The position numbers were made by a program, and so were the translations under genes. The notes under the pieces are model-generated. The model did no database searches. It saw only the letters and a list, made by a program, of their open reading frames with translations, and had not been told where the DNA came from. Below, in pieces: positions 33,552 to 46,142 of a stretch of DNA of 64,000 nucleotides. This DNA comes from Orobanche coerulescens (lineage: Eukaryota > Streptophyta > Magnoliopsida > Lamiales > Orobanchaceae), in assembly GCA_033398695.1 (NCBI GenBank), contig CM065817.1, positions 65,460,001 through 65,524,000 on the forward strand, given 5' to 3'. Each line of letters starts with the position of its first letter. Position 1 is the stretch's first letter.

Positions 33552-34739
33552 CAGACTTGATCTAATGGTGATGAAACTCATGAAATCTTCAGTGTTAATA
33601 CATGTCATCTCCATGCATATCATGCTCATACGGTTTATGAATGATCTTACGGATAACAACAATTTCAAATTCAAGAATACGTATATCATCATAAAACCAT
33701 ATTCCATTTCGATTACAATTCTTCATGCGTAATTCGGAAGGCCTAACGGTCGATATCAATACCTTTATATCAATCAAAACTATCATCTTGTAGTTTGATT
33801 AACACTCCATCTTTACAAGATAAATCCTTCCATGACCAATCTCTTAGATTCGTCTAACAATAATGATGTTAAAGTCAAGTCCATGATTACTATGAAGGCG
33901 CCTTCTAAATTCGGATTATCAATGTCAGAAACTTCCACTACTTCTTCATCGTAACAAGATTCAAATCATAATGTTCTTAACCAAGGTACTTAATGCATAA
34001 TCATCTCAATCCCCTAAACATGATGTGGTTTGGCTAAAATCACCAATGAAACTTAATATCTTGATAGCACAATCTTCATATCCTTAAGAACACGAATTCG
34101 AGGGTGAAAGTAGTATAACATACCTTAAGATGAAGAAAAACACCGAGATAACAAGTAGAATCCGGCTCCGGTTGCTTGTTTGCCAAATCAAGACGTTTCT
34201 CCACTCCAATGATCAAACACAAGTGACATTCAATCTCCAATGATCAAGTAGATGTGTTCTAAGTGTGTCTAAGGAAGATATAATGTTCTCTGGTCTCTCA
34301 AGAACGAAGGATGCTCGAAGGAAATGAGAAGAAAATGGAGTGCTGTCCCTTATATAAAGTTTCTGCACAATAGCTGATTAGCGCACGCTATTATACACCC
34401 CTTAGCGCACGCTAATAAGCGCTGACTCCAAATCTGTCCAGGTTCGTCCACGGGAATCTTATCCGGACCCATGTCCTAGCTGGCGCATGTGCTAGCCACC
34501 TAGCTCGCACGCAATTATCTATTCGTAGCGTGCGCTAGTTGTAGCCCGATAACGCACGTTAAGTTACATTCTTAGCGTGCGCTATCACGAATTTGTCTGA
34601 GAAATTTTGCATGTTGTTATACTTATGTACAAAGATACCAATGTGAGAAATATCATACTCCAATTATCGAGATCACAATTCCAAATAATACAGGGTTCAA
34701 ATACAGATGAAGTACATAATAATAAATCCGGATATTACA
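33552..34739 (-). repeat. Truncated 3' LTR of gypsy 2
   Basis: Aligns with 40851-42057 of the right LTR, starting at CAGACTTGATC. The left junction falls in the SDA1-like fragment. A TTAGCGCACGCTA palindrome cluster lies at about 34376-34590. Confidence 0.9.
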
Positions 34740-37700
34740 TACTCTCCTACTAAAAAGGAGTTTCGTCCCGAAACTCCAGATGAAAATAACTCTGGATATC
34801 TGGACTTCATGCTATCTTCCGTTTCCCAAGTGGCTTATTCCACCCCGTGGCGTGACCACTAAACTTTGACCAAAATGATTGGTTTGTTCCTCAAGTGCTT
34901 AACTCGACTCTCGAGTATCTTGACCGGTCTTTCTTCAAACGTCCCATCCTGAGCGATTTCGATCTCGCCCAAATCAATGACATGACTAGGATCTGGTATA
35001 TATCTCCGTAACTGGGATACGTGGAACACGTTATGAACATGGCTCAACGACGGCGGCAATGCCAATCTGTATGCCAACTCTCTAACTCTCTCAAGGATAT
35101 CGAATGGTCCGATATATCTCGGACTCATCTTTCCCTTCCTTCCAAAATGAAAGATTCCCCGAGTAGGAGAAACCTTTAAAAGTACGTGGTCTCCAGTACT
35201 GAACTCCAATGGGCGACGGCGTATGTCTGTGTAAGATTTCTGGTGACTCTGGGCGGTCAACAGCCTATCACGAATCAAGGCTATCTTCTCTCGTGTCTGT
35301 ACGATCAACTCTGGTTCTGTCCCGATCAACTCTGATGAATCGTCCCAACATAGGGGCGATCTGCATCTCCTCCCGTATAATGCCTCAAACGGTGCCATCT
35401 TAATGGAAGCATGCCAACTATTGTTGTAGGTAAATTCAATCAACGGTAGATGAACTTCCCAATCGTTTGACCAATCTAAGGTACAGGCCCTTAGCATGTC
35501 TTCTACCGTTTGAATGGTCTTCTCAGATTGTCCGTCAGTCTGCGGGTGATAAGCTGTGCTGAAGTTCAATTCGGTCCCCAAGGCCTTATGAACTGCTTTC
35601 CAAAAGTGAGACACAAAATGGCCGTCTCGATCAGAAATAATGGTCTTCGGCGTACCATGCAGTCGAACTATCTCTAAAATAAATACTCGTGCCAACCTCT
35701 ATGGTCCCCACGTGTCCTTAATGCTTAGAAAATGAGATGATTTGGTTAAACGGTCAACTATTACCCAAATCATGTTCATTCCCATCTTGGTTCTCGGCAT
35801 ACTAGTGATAAGGTCCATCGATATGTCCTCCCACTTCCATTCAGGAATCGGAAGCGGCTTCAACATCCCGGCAGGTCATTGATGCTCGATCTTAACCTGC
35901 TGACAAGTTAAGTATTTCGAAACATAGTCCGCTACATATTTCTTCATGTTGCCCCACCAGAAATTGTGCTTCAAGTCCTTATACATCTTACTGCTGCCTG
36001 GGTAGATAGAATAGGGAGAGCTGTGAGCTTCCTTCATAATCGTCTGTTTCAAAACATCGACATCGGGAATGCAGAGTCAGTTCTGAAATCTCAAAACTCC
36101 ATCATCATGAATTACGAATCTGGGGGCCTTCCCCATGATCACTTCATCACGTAACCGAATCATCAGAGGATCGTATGTCTGCATAGATTTGATTTCTTTG
36201 ATTAATGATGAAGTTATTTCCATCACGCACGGTTGTCCTTGGACTCTTTGTAACCATACTTCAATTCCTTCTCGAATCATCTCTCGTTGAATGCTGAGCT
36301 GGGAGGTCAGAGTCTCCAGCATTTGGATAGAAACAGGCTTGCGACTGAGTGCATCGGCCACTACATTCGCTTTGCCTGGATGGTACAAAATTTCCAAGTC
36401 GTAGTCCTTAATCAGCTCTAACCATCTTCTTTGCCGCATGTTCAACTCTTTCTGACTGAAGATGTATTTCAGACTCTTGTGATCCGTAAAGATCTGACAG
36501 TGAGTCCCGTACAGGTAATGCCTCCAGATTTTCAAAGCAAAAACTACTGCTGCTAGTTCTAAATCATGCGTTGGGCAATTCACTTCATAAGGTTTCAGCT
36601 GGCGTGACGCATAAGCGATCACCTTATCATTCTGCATCAATACACATCCGAGTCCTTGGTTCGAAGCACCACTGTAAACTATAAATCCTCCAGTTCCCTG
36701 TGGAAGTGTTAAAATCGGTGCTGTCGTCAATCTCTTCTTCAATTCATCAAATCTATTCTGGCACAACTCGTTCCACTCAAACTTTTGAGTTTTCTGCAGG
36801 AGTCGAGTAAGTGGGCGGGAAATTTTGGAAAACCCTTCCACGAACCGACGATAATATCCAGCAAGTCCTAAGAAACTCCGGACTTCTTTCACGTTCTTTG
36901 GAGGCTTCCAATCCATAACTGCTTCGATCTTCTGAGGATCTACTCAGACTCCTTTAGCTGATACCACATGACCGAGGAACATTACTTCCTTTAGCCAGAA
37001 TTCACACTTAGAGAGTTTGGCATATAGTTGCTCGCTTCTCAAAAGTTCTAATACAATCCGCAAATGCTGTGCATGCTCTTCCGGGCTCTTACAATACACC
37101 AGAATGTCATCAATAAACACGACCACAAATTTATCCAAATATTCGATGAACACTCGGTTCATCAATTGTATGAATATAGCAGGTGCATTAGTGAGACCAA
37201 ACGACATCACTACAAACTCATAGTGTCTGTAGCGATTTCTGAACGCTGACTTTGGAACATCAGATTCCTTAATCCTCAGCTGATGATATCCTGATCTCAG
37301 ATCGATTTTAGAAAATACTGTTGCTCCTTGCAACTGATCAAACAAATCATCAATCCGTGGCAACAGATACTTATTCTTAATCGTCATTTTGTTCAGCTCT
37401 TGATAGTCAATACACAGTCGAAGTGATCCATCCTTATTCCGGACAAAAAGAACTGGCGCTCCCCAAGGCGAAACACTTGGCTGGATATAGCCTTTGTCCA
37501 GTAACTCATCCAGCTGCTTTTTCAGTTCATACATCTCAGTAGGTGCCATACGATACGGTGCCTTAGAAATTGGTGTAGCTCCGGGTTCCAGCTCAATGGT
37601 GAATTCTACATTCCGTCGTGGAGGTAGTCCAGGTAACTCATCAGGAAATACATCTGGAAATTCGTTCACAACAGGAATGGATGAAAGTTCCACAATTTCG

Positions 37701-38452
37701 TCTTCTTTCTTGATTGCATAGCACCAGTATCCGGTACAGCCCTGTTTCAACAATTTGACAGCTTTCATCGCCTTGATCAACTTTCCTGATCTTCCTGGTT
37801 TCCATCCTTCAAACAGTATTTCGGAACCATCGTCAACGATCAGCGAGATATTCCTCCTTCGGTAGTTTACAATAGCTCCATATCGATTAAGCCAATCATC
37901 TCCGAGTATCAGGTCGTCTCCGTGCATTTCTATTACAATCAGATTTGAGAGCCACTCTCTGCCCCCAAACGATACAGGGAAATATCTAGTTTCTAAGTTT
38001 CCAACAATTCTCTCTCCACTCCGTAAACCAACAACATAAGGTTCACAATTATGAAAACCAGAAACATTCAAACAATTTACACAAGATAAGGATATAAATG
38101 AATGCGTAGCTCCTGTATCGAATAAAATGCTAACTGGCTGGGAAAGGATATGAACAGTACTTGATGCGACAGCAGCATCCTGATCGTATGTACTCCTCAT
38201 ATCGTATAGACGTGGGGGAATAGATCCGGCACTCGATGTCCCCTTTCGGTCCCACTGTCCTCTGCCTCGTCCGCGGCCAAAATTCTGAGGCATCTGTACA
38301 CTTTGCTGCGTCTGTTGGATACTAGCTTCCTTCTGAACTGGCTGCTGTGTACGGGCTCTAAAAGACTTTTTAGACTCTTCACAGAATACCAAACGATGTC
38401 CCTCCCGTCCCCAATCAAAACAAGTCACGACAGGTAAGGGGAAATTCCGTCA
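34740..38452 (-). pseudogene. pol of gypsy 2, one frame with several stops
   Basis: In frame with gag. Order: second zinc knuckle region, protease with [12 protein letters not shown] ([17 protein letters not shown] to [12 protein letters not shown]), RNase H ([20 protein letters not shown]), integrase ([27 protein letters not shown]) and the chromodomain-like tail. Stops interrupt at 38450-38452, 36944-36946, 36077-36079, near 35875 and 35697, and at 34859-34861. Several look like single transitions at Trp, Arg or Gln codons. I saw no frameshift from gag through integrase, so this copy is better preserved than gypsy 1. The end of the frame near 34775-34800 is uncertain. Confidence 0.88.
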
Positions 38453-39445
38453 ACAGTGCCCTGTCTGGGCACAGTTAAAGCATTTCCTGGTGACATTTGT
38501 CATGGTTGATGCTGCTCCGAAGTTCTTTCCGCTCCTAGATGGGTGCGGAGGTTTCTTGAAAGAATTAAAAGATGACTGGGTCTTACGGGGCCCACTATTC
38601 TTATGCTCTGTAAAAGTACCAGAGACTTTCTGCTTCTTGGATTCTGTAAACTTCTCCAATGCTGCTTCCTTGATCTCATACGCCAACGCCTTATCCTGGT
38701 ATTGACGGAGAGTGGTACATTCAAAACCGGACATGTACCTCTCGATTTCTGGTTTCATCCTCATATCAAAATGGATCATCATTTCTGCATCTGTTCTGAC
38801 CAGATGTCGAACAAATGCTAGCTGCTGGTTAAACATCTTAATTGTCTGGGATACGAGTTCGTCTGATGGCTGTGCGGAGAAAAACTCCCGAACTTTGGCT
38901 TCCCTCACAGGACGAGGGCAGTACTGAGCTTCCATCATCAATTTAAATTCTGTCCAGTCAGTATCATGATCTGCAGGTCGGATGGCTTCCCACCACTCGG
39001 ATGCTTCCCCTATCAGAAAGTACTGAGCAACAGAGGCTCTCCGGTCATCTGGGCAATTAATGCCGGCAAAGATTTTCTCCAATTCCTTCAAACAATGGTC
39101 CCATGTGGGAGTCTCAGAAAAGCCGTCGAATTTGGGTGGTTGCATCTTCGCCACCTCTTGCAGCCATCGGTCACCTCGATTTCCCATGTCTGGGATCCCT
39201 TGCTGTCTATCTCCCTGCTGTAATCCCACTGCCACCTGCATTCGGTGCACGACTTGGGCGAATTGAGTCATCTGGTTCACCACCTGACAGAGGATTTCGG
39301 GCACAGCAGGTTCCGGTTCATTATTAATAGATCTTTGCGGTTCGCCTGAGCTGTGGCTGGCCTGATTAGAAGGCGAAGCTTCTCTTTCTGCATTCCTTCG
39401 TCCGCGTCCGCGACTGCGACCACGTCCACATCCGCCTCTCAACAT
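38453..39445 (-). CDS. gag of gypsy 2
   Basis: ATG at 39445 starts MLRGGCGRGRSRGRGRRN. The frame is open to a stop in the zinc-knuckle region (CFNCAQTGHC then stop, 38450-38452). The core contains PPKFDGFSETPTWDH, GEASEWWEAI and the KALAYEIKEAALEKF region. Gag would form the virus-like particle around element RNA. The stop removes the second half of the first CCHC knuckle and separates gag from pol. Confidence 0.85.
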
Positions 39446-39663
39446 ACTGTAAGCATAAATACTCAATATACAGGAAACAATATCGTTTAGATGCTCAAGT
39501 ACAAAGAAATATAACATGTAAAGGACGAGATAGAGTTTAGGAACTTACAACCACCGCCCGCACGAAGACGTAGACAGTACAGTGATGTTATTCACGACCG
39601 GTTACCTCAAAAGACATATATGACCCCTATTTTAACCCAATGGCCAAGATATCCATAATCTTA

Positions 39664-39675
39664 GCTCCTATACCA
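39664..39675 (-). other. Primer-binding site of gypsy 2 (initiator tRNA-Met type)
   Basis: Minus-strand TGGTATAGGAGC follows the 5' LTR after a 5-base spacer, matching the plant initiator tRNA-Met site at most positions. Confidence 0.8.
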
Positions 39676-39680
39676 TATTC

Positions 39681-42057
39681 TGTAACACCCCCGATATATT
39701 CAGGAATATTATAGTGCCGTAAATCCTTTACATAAGAATTTACAAGGCTGAATAAATGAAACGACAAAGACAAATACCAACTTGTGAAATCACTTGAAAT
39801 AAAATACGACAGTTCTGGTTCAATACCGAAAGTACAAATGTCCAAATGGAGAATATTAATACATCACTGAAATCCAAACATCACAAATTACGACGTACTC
39901 GAGTACTTATTAAATAACCAACAACATAATAATAAACCCGACCGGAACATCACTCTGCACCCTCGTCGTCATGCAGCTCCAATGGTTGTTTCCCCGCTCT
40001 CCTGGATCCTGAACATAAACAAATGTTCACCCCCGAAGGGGTTAGCACAACGATGCTAGTACAAGTACCACATCATATTATTCAACATCTCACGAAGAAT
40101 AATAATAACGTGAATGACAAAATACCAACGAGTCTTCTCCTACGAGAAACTCATAAATAACATACACAACTGATAATCACAACATGATATCATAACATAC
40201 ACATGGTAATTCCGAAGATCCAGCGTTCACTGCCTAGAACCCACGATGATCCCGTCAGACCAACCCGTGGTGGAAAAACCCATCCAATGATCCAGCGCAC
40301 GCTAGCATAGATCCCCCGATGATCCCGTCGGACCAACACGAGGTGGACATACAACAACGACATATATGCACGACAATATGTATAACATCAATACGTAAAA
40401 CAAATAAGGCACTTGCCTCGATTCGAAGACAAGAATACTACTTCCACGAAAAATGAAACATTCGAGGGTCGCCCCTTCAATCAATCACGTAGCAAGCTCA
40501 AACCTTAACAAAAGAAATAATATAGAATTCATCTCACGTCGTACGAATGTCTACCAATCCAATTTACGGCCGAAAGTTCATAAAACGCAATATGCCTGAA
40601 CTGCTTAGCATACGCTAAGTATTCTACGTAGCGTGCGTTAAGCCTGCTCGTTAGCGCACGCAAACAACGAAGCCTAGCGTACGCTAACTATGCACGGTCA
40701 GTACCTCACTGATCAGACGACTGACTCGCCTGATGACCTAATGTACGTTATGTACCAAACGTAGCGTACGTTAAGTCATGCCCGATAGCGCATGTTAATC
40801 TACATAGTTTAGCGTGCGCTAAACGTGTAGGGCAGTACACTACTGGGCAGCAGACTTGATCTAATGGTGATGAAACTCATGAAATCTTCAGTGTTAATAC
40901 ATCTCATCTCCATGCATATCATGCTCATACGGTTTATTAATGATCTTACGGATAACAATAATTTCAAATTCAAGAATACGTATATCATCATAAAACCATA
41001 TTCCATTTCGATTACAATTCTTCATGCGTAATTCGGAAGGCCTAACGGTCGATATCAATACCTTTATATCAATCAAAACTATCATCTTGTAGTTTGATTA
41101 ACACTCCATCTTTACAAGATAAATCCTTCCATGACCAATCTCTTAGATTCGTCTAACAATAATGATGTTAAAGTCAAGTCCGTGATTGCTATGAAGGCAC
41201 CTTCTAAATTCGGATTATCAATGTCAGAAACTTACCTCTACTTGTTCATCGTAACAAGATTCAAATCATAATGTTCTTAACCAAGGTACTTAATGCATAA
41301 TCATCTCAATCCCCTAAACATGATGTGGTTTGGCTAAAATCACCAATGAAACTTAATATATTGATAGCATAATCTTCATATCCTTAAGAACACGAATTCG
41401 AGGTTGAAAGTAGTATAACATACCTTAAGATGAAGAAAAACACCGAGATAACAAGTAGAATCCGGCTCCGGTTGCTTGTTTGCCAAATCAAGACGTTTCT
41501 CCACTCCAATGATCAAACACAAGTGAAATTCAATCTCCAATGATCAAGTAGATGTGTTCTAAGTGTGTCTAAGGAAGATATAATGTTCTCTGGTCTCTCA
41601 AGAACGAAGGATGCTCGAAGGAAATGAGAAGAAAATGGAGTGTTGTCCCTTATATAAAGTTTCTGTACAATAGCTGATTAGCGCACGCTATTATACACCC
41701 CATAGCGCACGCTAATAAGCGTTGACTCCAAATCTATCCAGGTTCGTCCGCGGGAATCTTATCCGGACCCATGTCCCGGCTGGAGCATATGCTAGCCGCC
41801 TAGCTCATTAATTGACTGCATAGCGCACGCAATTCTCCATTCGTATCGTGTGCTAGTTGTAGCCCGATAACGCACGTTAAGTTACATTCTTAGCGTGCGC
41901 TATCACGAGTTTGTATGAGAAATTTTGCATGTTGTTATACTTATGTACAAAGATACCAATGTGAGAAATATAATACTCCAATTATCGAGATCACAATTCC
42001 GAATAATACAGGGTTCAAATACAGATGAAGTACACAATAATAAATCCGGATATTACA
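39681..42057 (-). repeat. 5' LTR of gypsy 2
   Basis: 2377 bp, visibly diverged from the gypsy 1 LTRs but with the same layout: the TGTAACACCCCCGATATATT terminus, an array of TAGCGYRCGTTAA-like palindromes (about 40600-40835 and 41675-41905), and a TATA-like box near 41652. Confidence 0.92.
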
Positions 42058-42304
42058 CCGACAGACCCGCCTAAAGGTCCTAAGTGGGGCCTCCCAGGAC
42101 AGCGACATGAACGCGTGTTGGCTTCCCATTGGTTCGCGCTTCTGGCAGCCAGCAACTGCTGCGGACTTTAAGGAGATCAACACATATGCTAAAGACGATC
42201 GCCTGCTTATTATAATACAGCAGAGGCAATCGCCCAGCAACCCCCAGTCCTATAAATAGAGAACCTCCAGCAACTGGACAAGGGTCCGGAAAAACATTCG
42301 CAAC
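42058..42304 (+). repeat. Tat/Retand-like LTR, left piece
   Basis: Aligns with the middle of the LTR at 59985-60898 read in reverse: CCGACAGACCCGCC, GGACTTTAA, the GATCGCC repeats, and CTATAAATAGA (TATA at about 42251). The first part of the LTR is lost at the gypsy 2 junction. The piece is cut at GCAAC (42300-42304) by the copia element and resumes at 52942. Confidence 0.8.
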
Positions 42305-44314
42305 TGTTGGGAGTATGCCCTCGAATGCCACTCAGAGGATGTTGAGTGAGGGCATTGTACTTGTAATTATGTAAATCATTAATATAAGGCAATGGATGTT
42401 TCTTTATTTACTAGTAGTTACTGGCATTCCTAACTCGTAAATATACATATAGAAACTAGTCCGTGTATTTGAGAGCAAAACGTTCCAGTCCTTATTGGAT
42501 AAGGGGGTCGGTACTGGAAAGGTTTATAGATCAAATACTTAATCGTTCGCAAGTCGATGAAAATTGACTGGGCGTTAAGTTTATGTGAAGACTTGTATGA
42601 TGTGTTCTTTGACATGGAGAGTGTCTGTCGAACACTGATGGTTAGTGGGAGTACACATTATAGGTATGCTAATTGGATTAGTATACTCGAACCGACTCAC
42701 CCTCGATTCGTCACACGGATTTCACTCCGGGACAGTCAATGACGGAATCGAAAGGTTGTGATAGGTATTCGTGAACCTTCGACTTGAGGATTTAGTAGGG
42801 ATGTGCTTGTGACGTCAAGATTTTCATTAGAGTAGTTTGACCCTATAAACCGGAAGGCGTGGGTCAACCTCGACGTGCATCTTGACGAGCAAGTAGCAGG
42901 TCCTACTGAATACCAAGATAGAATTCTTTCTCCCGTTAGTGAGCGGGTTATATGTCCTATGCGGTTATTGGCAGATGAGATCATAAGTCTTTGGCCAAAG
43001 CATTGGAGCTAGTTGTATTAGATACATGACAACTCGATGATCTCGATTTGCATTAACGCATGCATAGCGTCAAGTACAAATAGGGTTTGACTGACCGTGA
43101 CCCTATAACTTGATCGGGACATTTGAAAGAAGGGTTTATACGTATACTGGTATTCACGACAGAATGTTTCTTGAATGATCCCAATTATTCGTTCTCAGTT
43201 GGGGTACAGTGTAGGCCGCCAGGCTGGCTAGGCGGTGCTACTACTCTTTGGTTCCTCCCATTGCTGACTGATACGAACCTACCGAGTTGCGCAATAGGAT
43301 TGACGACGGAATGAATCGAGCTTATTCTCTCTTTATAAATATTAGATATTGGATATCTAATTTATTGGACATTAGATGTCTAATTAAATTTGGGACATTG
43401 GATGTCTAAATCGATTTATTGAATAAATTGATTTACGGCCTAATGAATTAAATAAATTATTGGGTGATTAATATAATTCATGAATATAATTATTTCTTGG
43501 AGAAATTAATTATGTTATTATGTATTTGATATGATTAATTAATTGGATTAATTAATCGATATAAATACATCAGAACGGAATCGGAGTTTATCTATTTGGA
43601 CTCACGGGAGTCCGAAACGAACAAAACTCATTCGATTTTCATCATGGCCGCCCCCTTCCACCTACCTTCCCATTGTCTTTTCTTTCCATTTTTTATTGGA
43701 TGATAATGCAAGGAAAGGACTTGTGGGGCATTTTTCTCATATGAATGAGTTGTAACACGTGGAAGGAGAATATAGATAAGAAGACTTCAATCTCTCAAAT
43801 ATAATTCATTGGTTTCATACGTGAGTTTAAGTGTAGAGAGAGAGAAAGGATTCTCCAAGTCTTCTTCATCTTTATCACAAGTTCTTGTTTTTTTTCTTGG
43901 AGAAAACATCAAGACATAAATGCGAGTTGGTGAGTTATACACTTAGAGTGTTATAATCTCAATCAAAAGCTTCATCACCTAGCTCTAGCCGTGTCCTTAG
44001 AGAATAGCAAGGTGTTGTCATTCTGTTCGTTTTTCCGGCGCGTGGCAAGTAGAGACGCGGTGCTTTCGGCGTTGGATCGTTCAAGGGCTTGAAGGGGAAT
44101 AGATTCGTAGAGGTCAATCAAAGCTTGGGGAATAGCTCAAGAGAAGGTTATCCATCTAATCAACGGACTACAAGGGTGTGTTTCTATATCTCATGTTATT
44201 CTTTTTGATATTCGTATATACGTAGCTCGATCGATCCTCGTAGGGATTCAGATCGAATTAATTTTCATTTTACCGCTTCCGTTGGGCCTTCGTTTTAGGC
44301 ATCGAATCCCAACA
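42305..44314 (+). repeat. 5' LTR of the copia element
   Basis: 2010 bp. Starts TGTTGGGAGTATGCCCTCG. TATAAATA at 43560-43567 is the likely promoter. A block of ATTGGATGTCTAA-type repeats lies at about 43347-43412. Confidence 0.93.
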
Positions 44315-44315
44315 G

Positions 44316-44327
44316 TGGTATCGGAGC
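44316..44327 (+). other. Primer-binding site of the copia element
   Basis: TGGTATCGGAGC one base after the LTR, differing at one position from the plant initiator tRNA-Met site TGGTATCAGAGC. Confidence 0.9.
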
Positions 44328-45207
44328 GTAGGTCTTGCGATCGTATATACGATATTGGCATTTGGAATGCTCGATTAGATGGTGAATGATTTGGAATCAT
44401 TTTAGTCATAATCGTGGTACATGTTTTACGTTCGTTGTAGTTATATTTTTCATAAGTTTATGTCTAAATATAAATCTTAAATTTTTGGGAAATATGATTT
44501 ATATTGAAGATATGAAAGTCGGAAAATATTGATATTGGATATCCGGCCGAAAATCTAGCCCCGAATCGTCGTCGGACGACTTTTTAGACAAAAAGGGTAA
44601 TCTGGCCGAGAGTGAATCGACCGTGTCCTGGGTGATTCAGTCGTGTCCTGCGATCTGCCAAGTCATCGCAGTGCGACTCGACCGTGTCCTGGGTGACTTC
44701 GGCCGTGTCCGCGATCGCCATGTCACTGCCAGGCAGACCCGACCGTGTTTGGAGACACGGGCCGTGTCCTGGCCGGCAGCTTCCGAGCGTGACTCGGCCA
44801 TGCCAGGCCTCTCTGCCGGCAGGCTGCCGAGGGTGACTCGGTCAGGCAGGCCAGTTTTCACCCCGGCTCGATTTTTCCGTGTATTCTTGAAAATTGATCT
44901 CCCACATGTTAAATTGGATTTAATATGATTAAAATGATTTATGGTATTTCATTTTATAAGAAAATTTAATTAATTGGAATATTTATGGTCGACCGAATTA
45001 TTTTGAACGTTATCATATTACCGATTGTGTGAATCGATTGGATCGGTTCGTATTGTTGATTGGATCAATGTATCTCTACGCTTTTCCATTTATATAGTAT
45101 TTATTGGATGAATGCTTTTGAATGGGGATGTGGTTCGTGGACTTAGTTTTGAATCGTTCGTTTTATTCGATTGGGTTGTAAAGGCCGTTTTGAGCCTATT
45201 TATTTTA

Positions 45208-46142
45208 GGGTATTACTAAATACCGGCCTAAATTACTAGTCACCGCCCTTAAAAATTATATTTTTGCCCTTCATTACTATTGAACCTCTCTCTCTTCTCT
45301 CTCACTACTTTTCTCTCTCACTACTATCTCCCACTTCTCTCTACCCGTCATCGCCGCACCGCCGCTGTCGTGTCGCCGCACCACCGCCGCCGTACACTAC
45401 TCTCACTTCGGTGAAATTGACGCAGGCGTCTGGAATTTCTGCCTGTACCATGGTGCAGGCGTCTGGAATTTCCGCCTGTACCATGGTACAGGCGTCTATT
45501 GTTGACGCCTGCACCATGGTGTAGGTGTCTATTCCAGACGCCTGCACCATGGTGTAGGCATCTATTCTAGATGCCTGCGCCATGGTACAGGCATCTATTG
45601 TAGACGCCTGCACCATGGTGCAGGCAACTATTGTAGACGCCTGTCGCCTGCACCATGGTATGGGCGTCTATCCCAGACGCCTGCACCATGGTATAGGCGT
45701 CTATCTGCACGCCGCACCATGGTGCGGCAGAACTCTAGACGCCTCCACCATGGTGCGGGCCCGGAATAGACGCCTACACCATGGTGCATGCGTCTACAAT
45801 AGACGTCTACACCATGGTGCAAGCGTCTACAATAGACGCCTATACCATGATACAAGCGGATATTCCAGACGCCTGCACCATGGTGCAGGCGGAAATTCCA
45901 GACGCCTGCGTCAATTTCACCGAAGTGAGAGTAGTGTGGCGATGCGACGGCACGGCGGTAGTGGTGCGACTGCACGGCGGTGGTGTGGCGGTAATAATGG
46001 CAGGTAGATAAAAGTGAGATACAATAGTGAGAGAGAAAAATAGTGAGAGAGAAGAGAGAGAGAGGTTCAATAGTAATGAAGGGCAAAAATGTAATTTTTA
46101 AGGGCGGTGACTAGTAATTTAGGGCGGTGTTTAGTAATCCAG
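45208..46142. mobile_element. Fold-back element with long inverted repeats and a 33-bp palindrome array, inside the copia leader
   Basis: The left end GGGTATTACTAAATACCG and the right end, which in reverse reads CTGGATTACTAAACACCG, begin inverted repeats of about 270 bases. These include GTCACCGCCCTTAAAAATTA and ACTCTCACTTCGGTGAAATT in both arms. TTATTTTA is duplicated exactly at 45200-45207 and 46143-46150, as for hAT (or Mutator-like) insertion. The centre (45448-45883) is an array of NcoI-centred palindromes. There is no transposase. Superfamily is uncertain. Confidence 0.85.
45438..45893. repeat. Array of GCCTGCACCATGGTGCAGGC palindromes, about 14 copies
   Basis: CCATGG centres lie at 45448, 45481, 45514, 45547, 45580, 45613, 45653, 45686, 45717, 45748, 45779, 45812, 45845 (CCATGA) and 45878. 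Spacing is exactly 33 bp for the first six and mostly 31-33 afterwards. Each 20-bp palindrome is followed by a GTCTATTGTAGAC-like inverse pair. Because the unit is 33 bp and palindromic, both strands show open frames of an 11-residue repeat containing ACTMVQAS. I treat these as a by-product, not as proteins. Confidence 0.9.

Larger units (their letters stand above)
33552..42057 (-). mobile_element. Second Tekay/Del-like Ty3 element, 3' LTR truncated (gypsy 2)
   Basis: Same family and strand as gypsy 1. The 5' LTR (39681-42057) is full length at 2377 bp. The 3' LTR (33552-34739) keeps only its inner 1188 bp; its missing outer half was deleted together with flanking DNA. The right end GGATATTACA at 42057 abuts a Tat/Retand-like LTR. 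No target duplication can be read because the left end is lost. Gag and pol form a single frame broken by point stops. Confidence 0.92.

Noticed and set aside
45341..46086. Several open frames on both strands through the palindrome array
   Set aside because: They overlap on both strands and reflect the 33-bp palindromic unit within a fold-back element. There is no start context, domain or codon bias supporting a protein.
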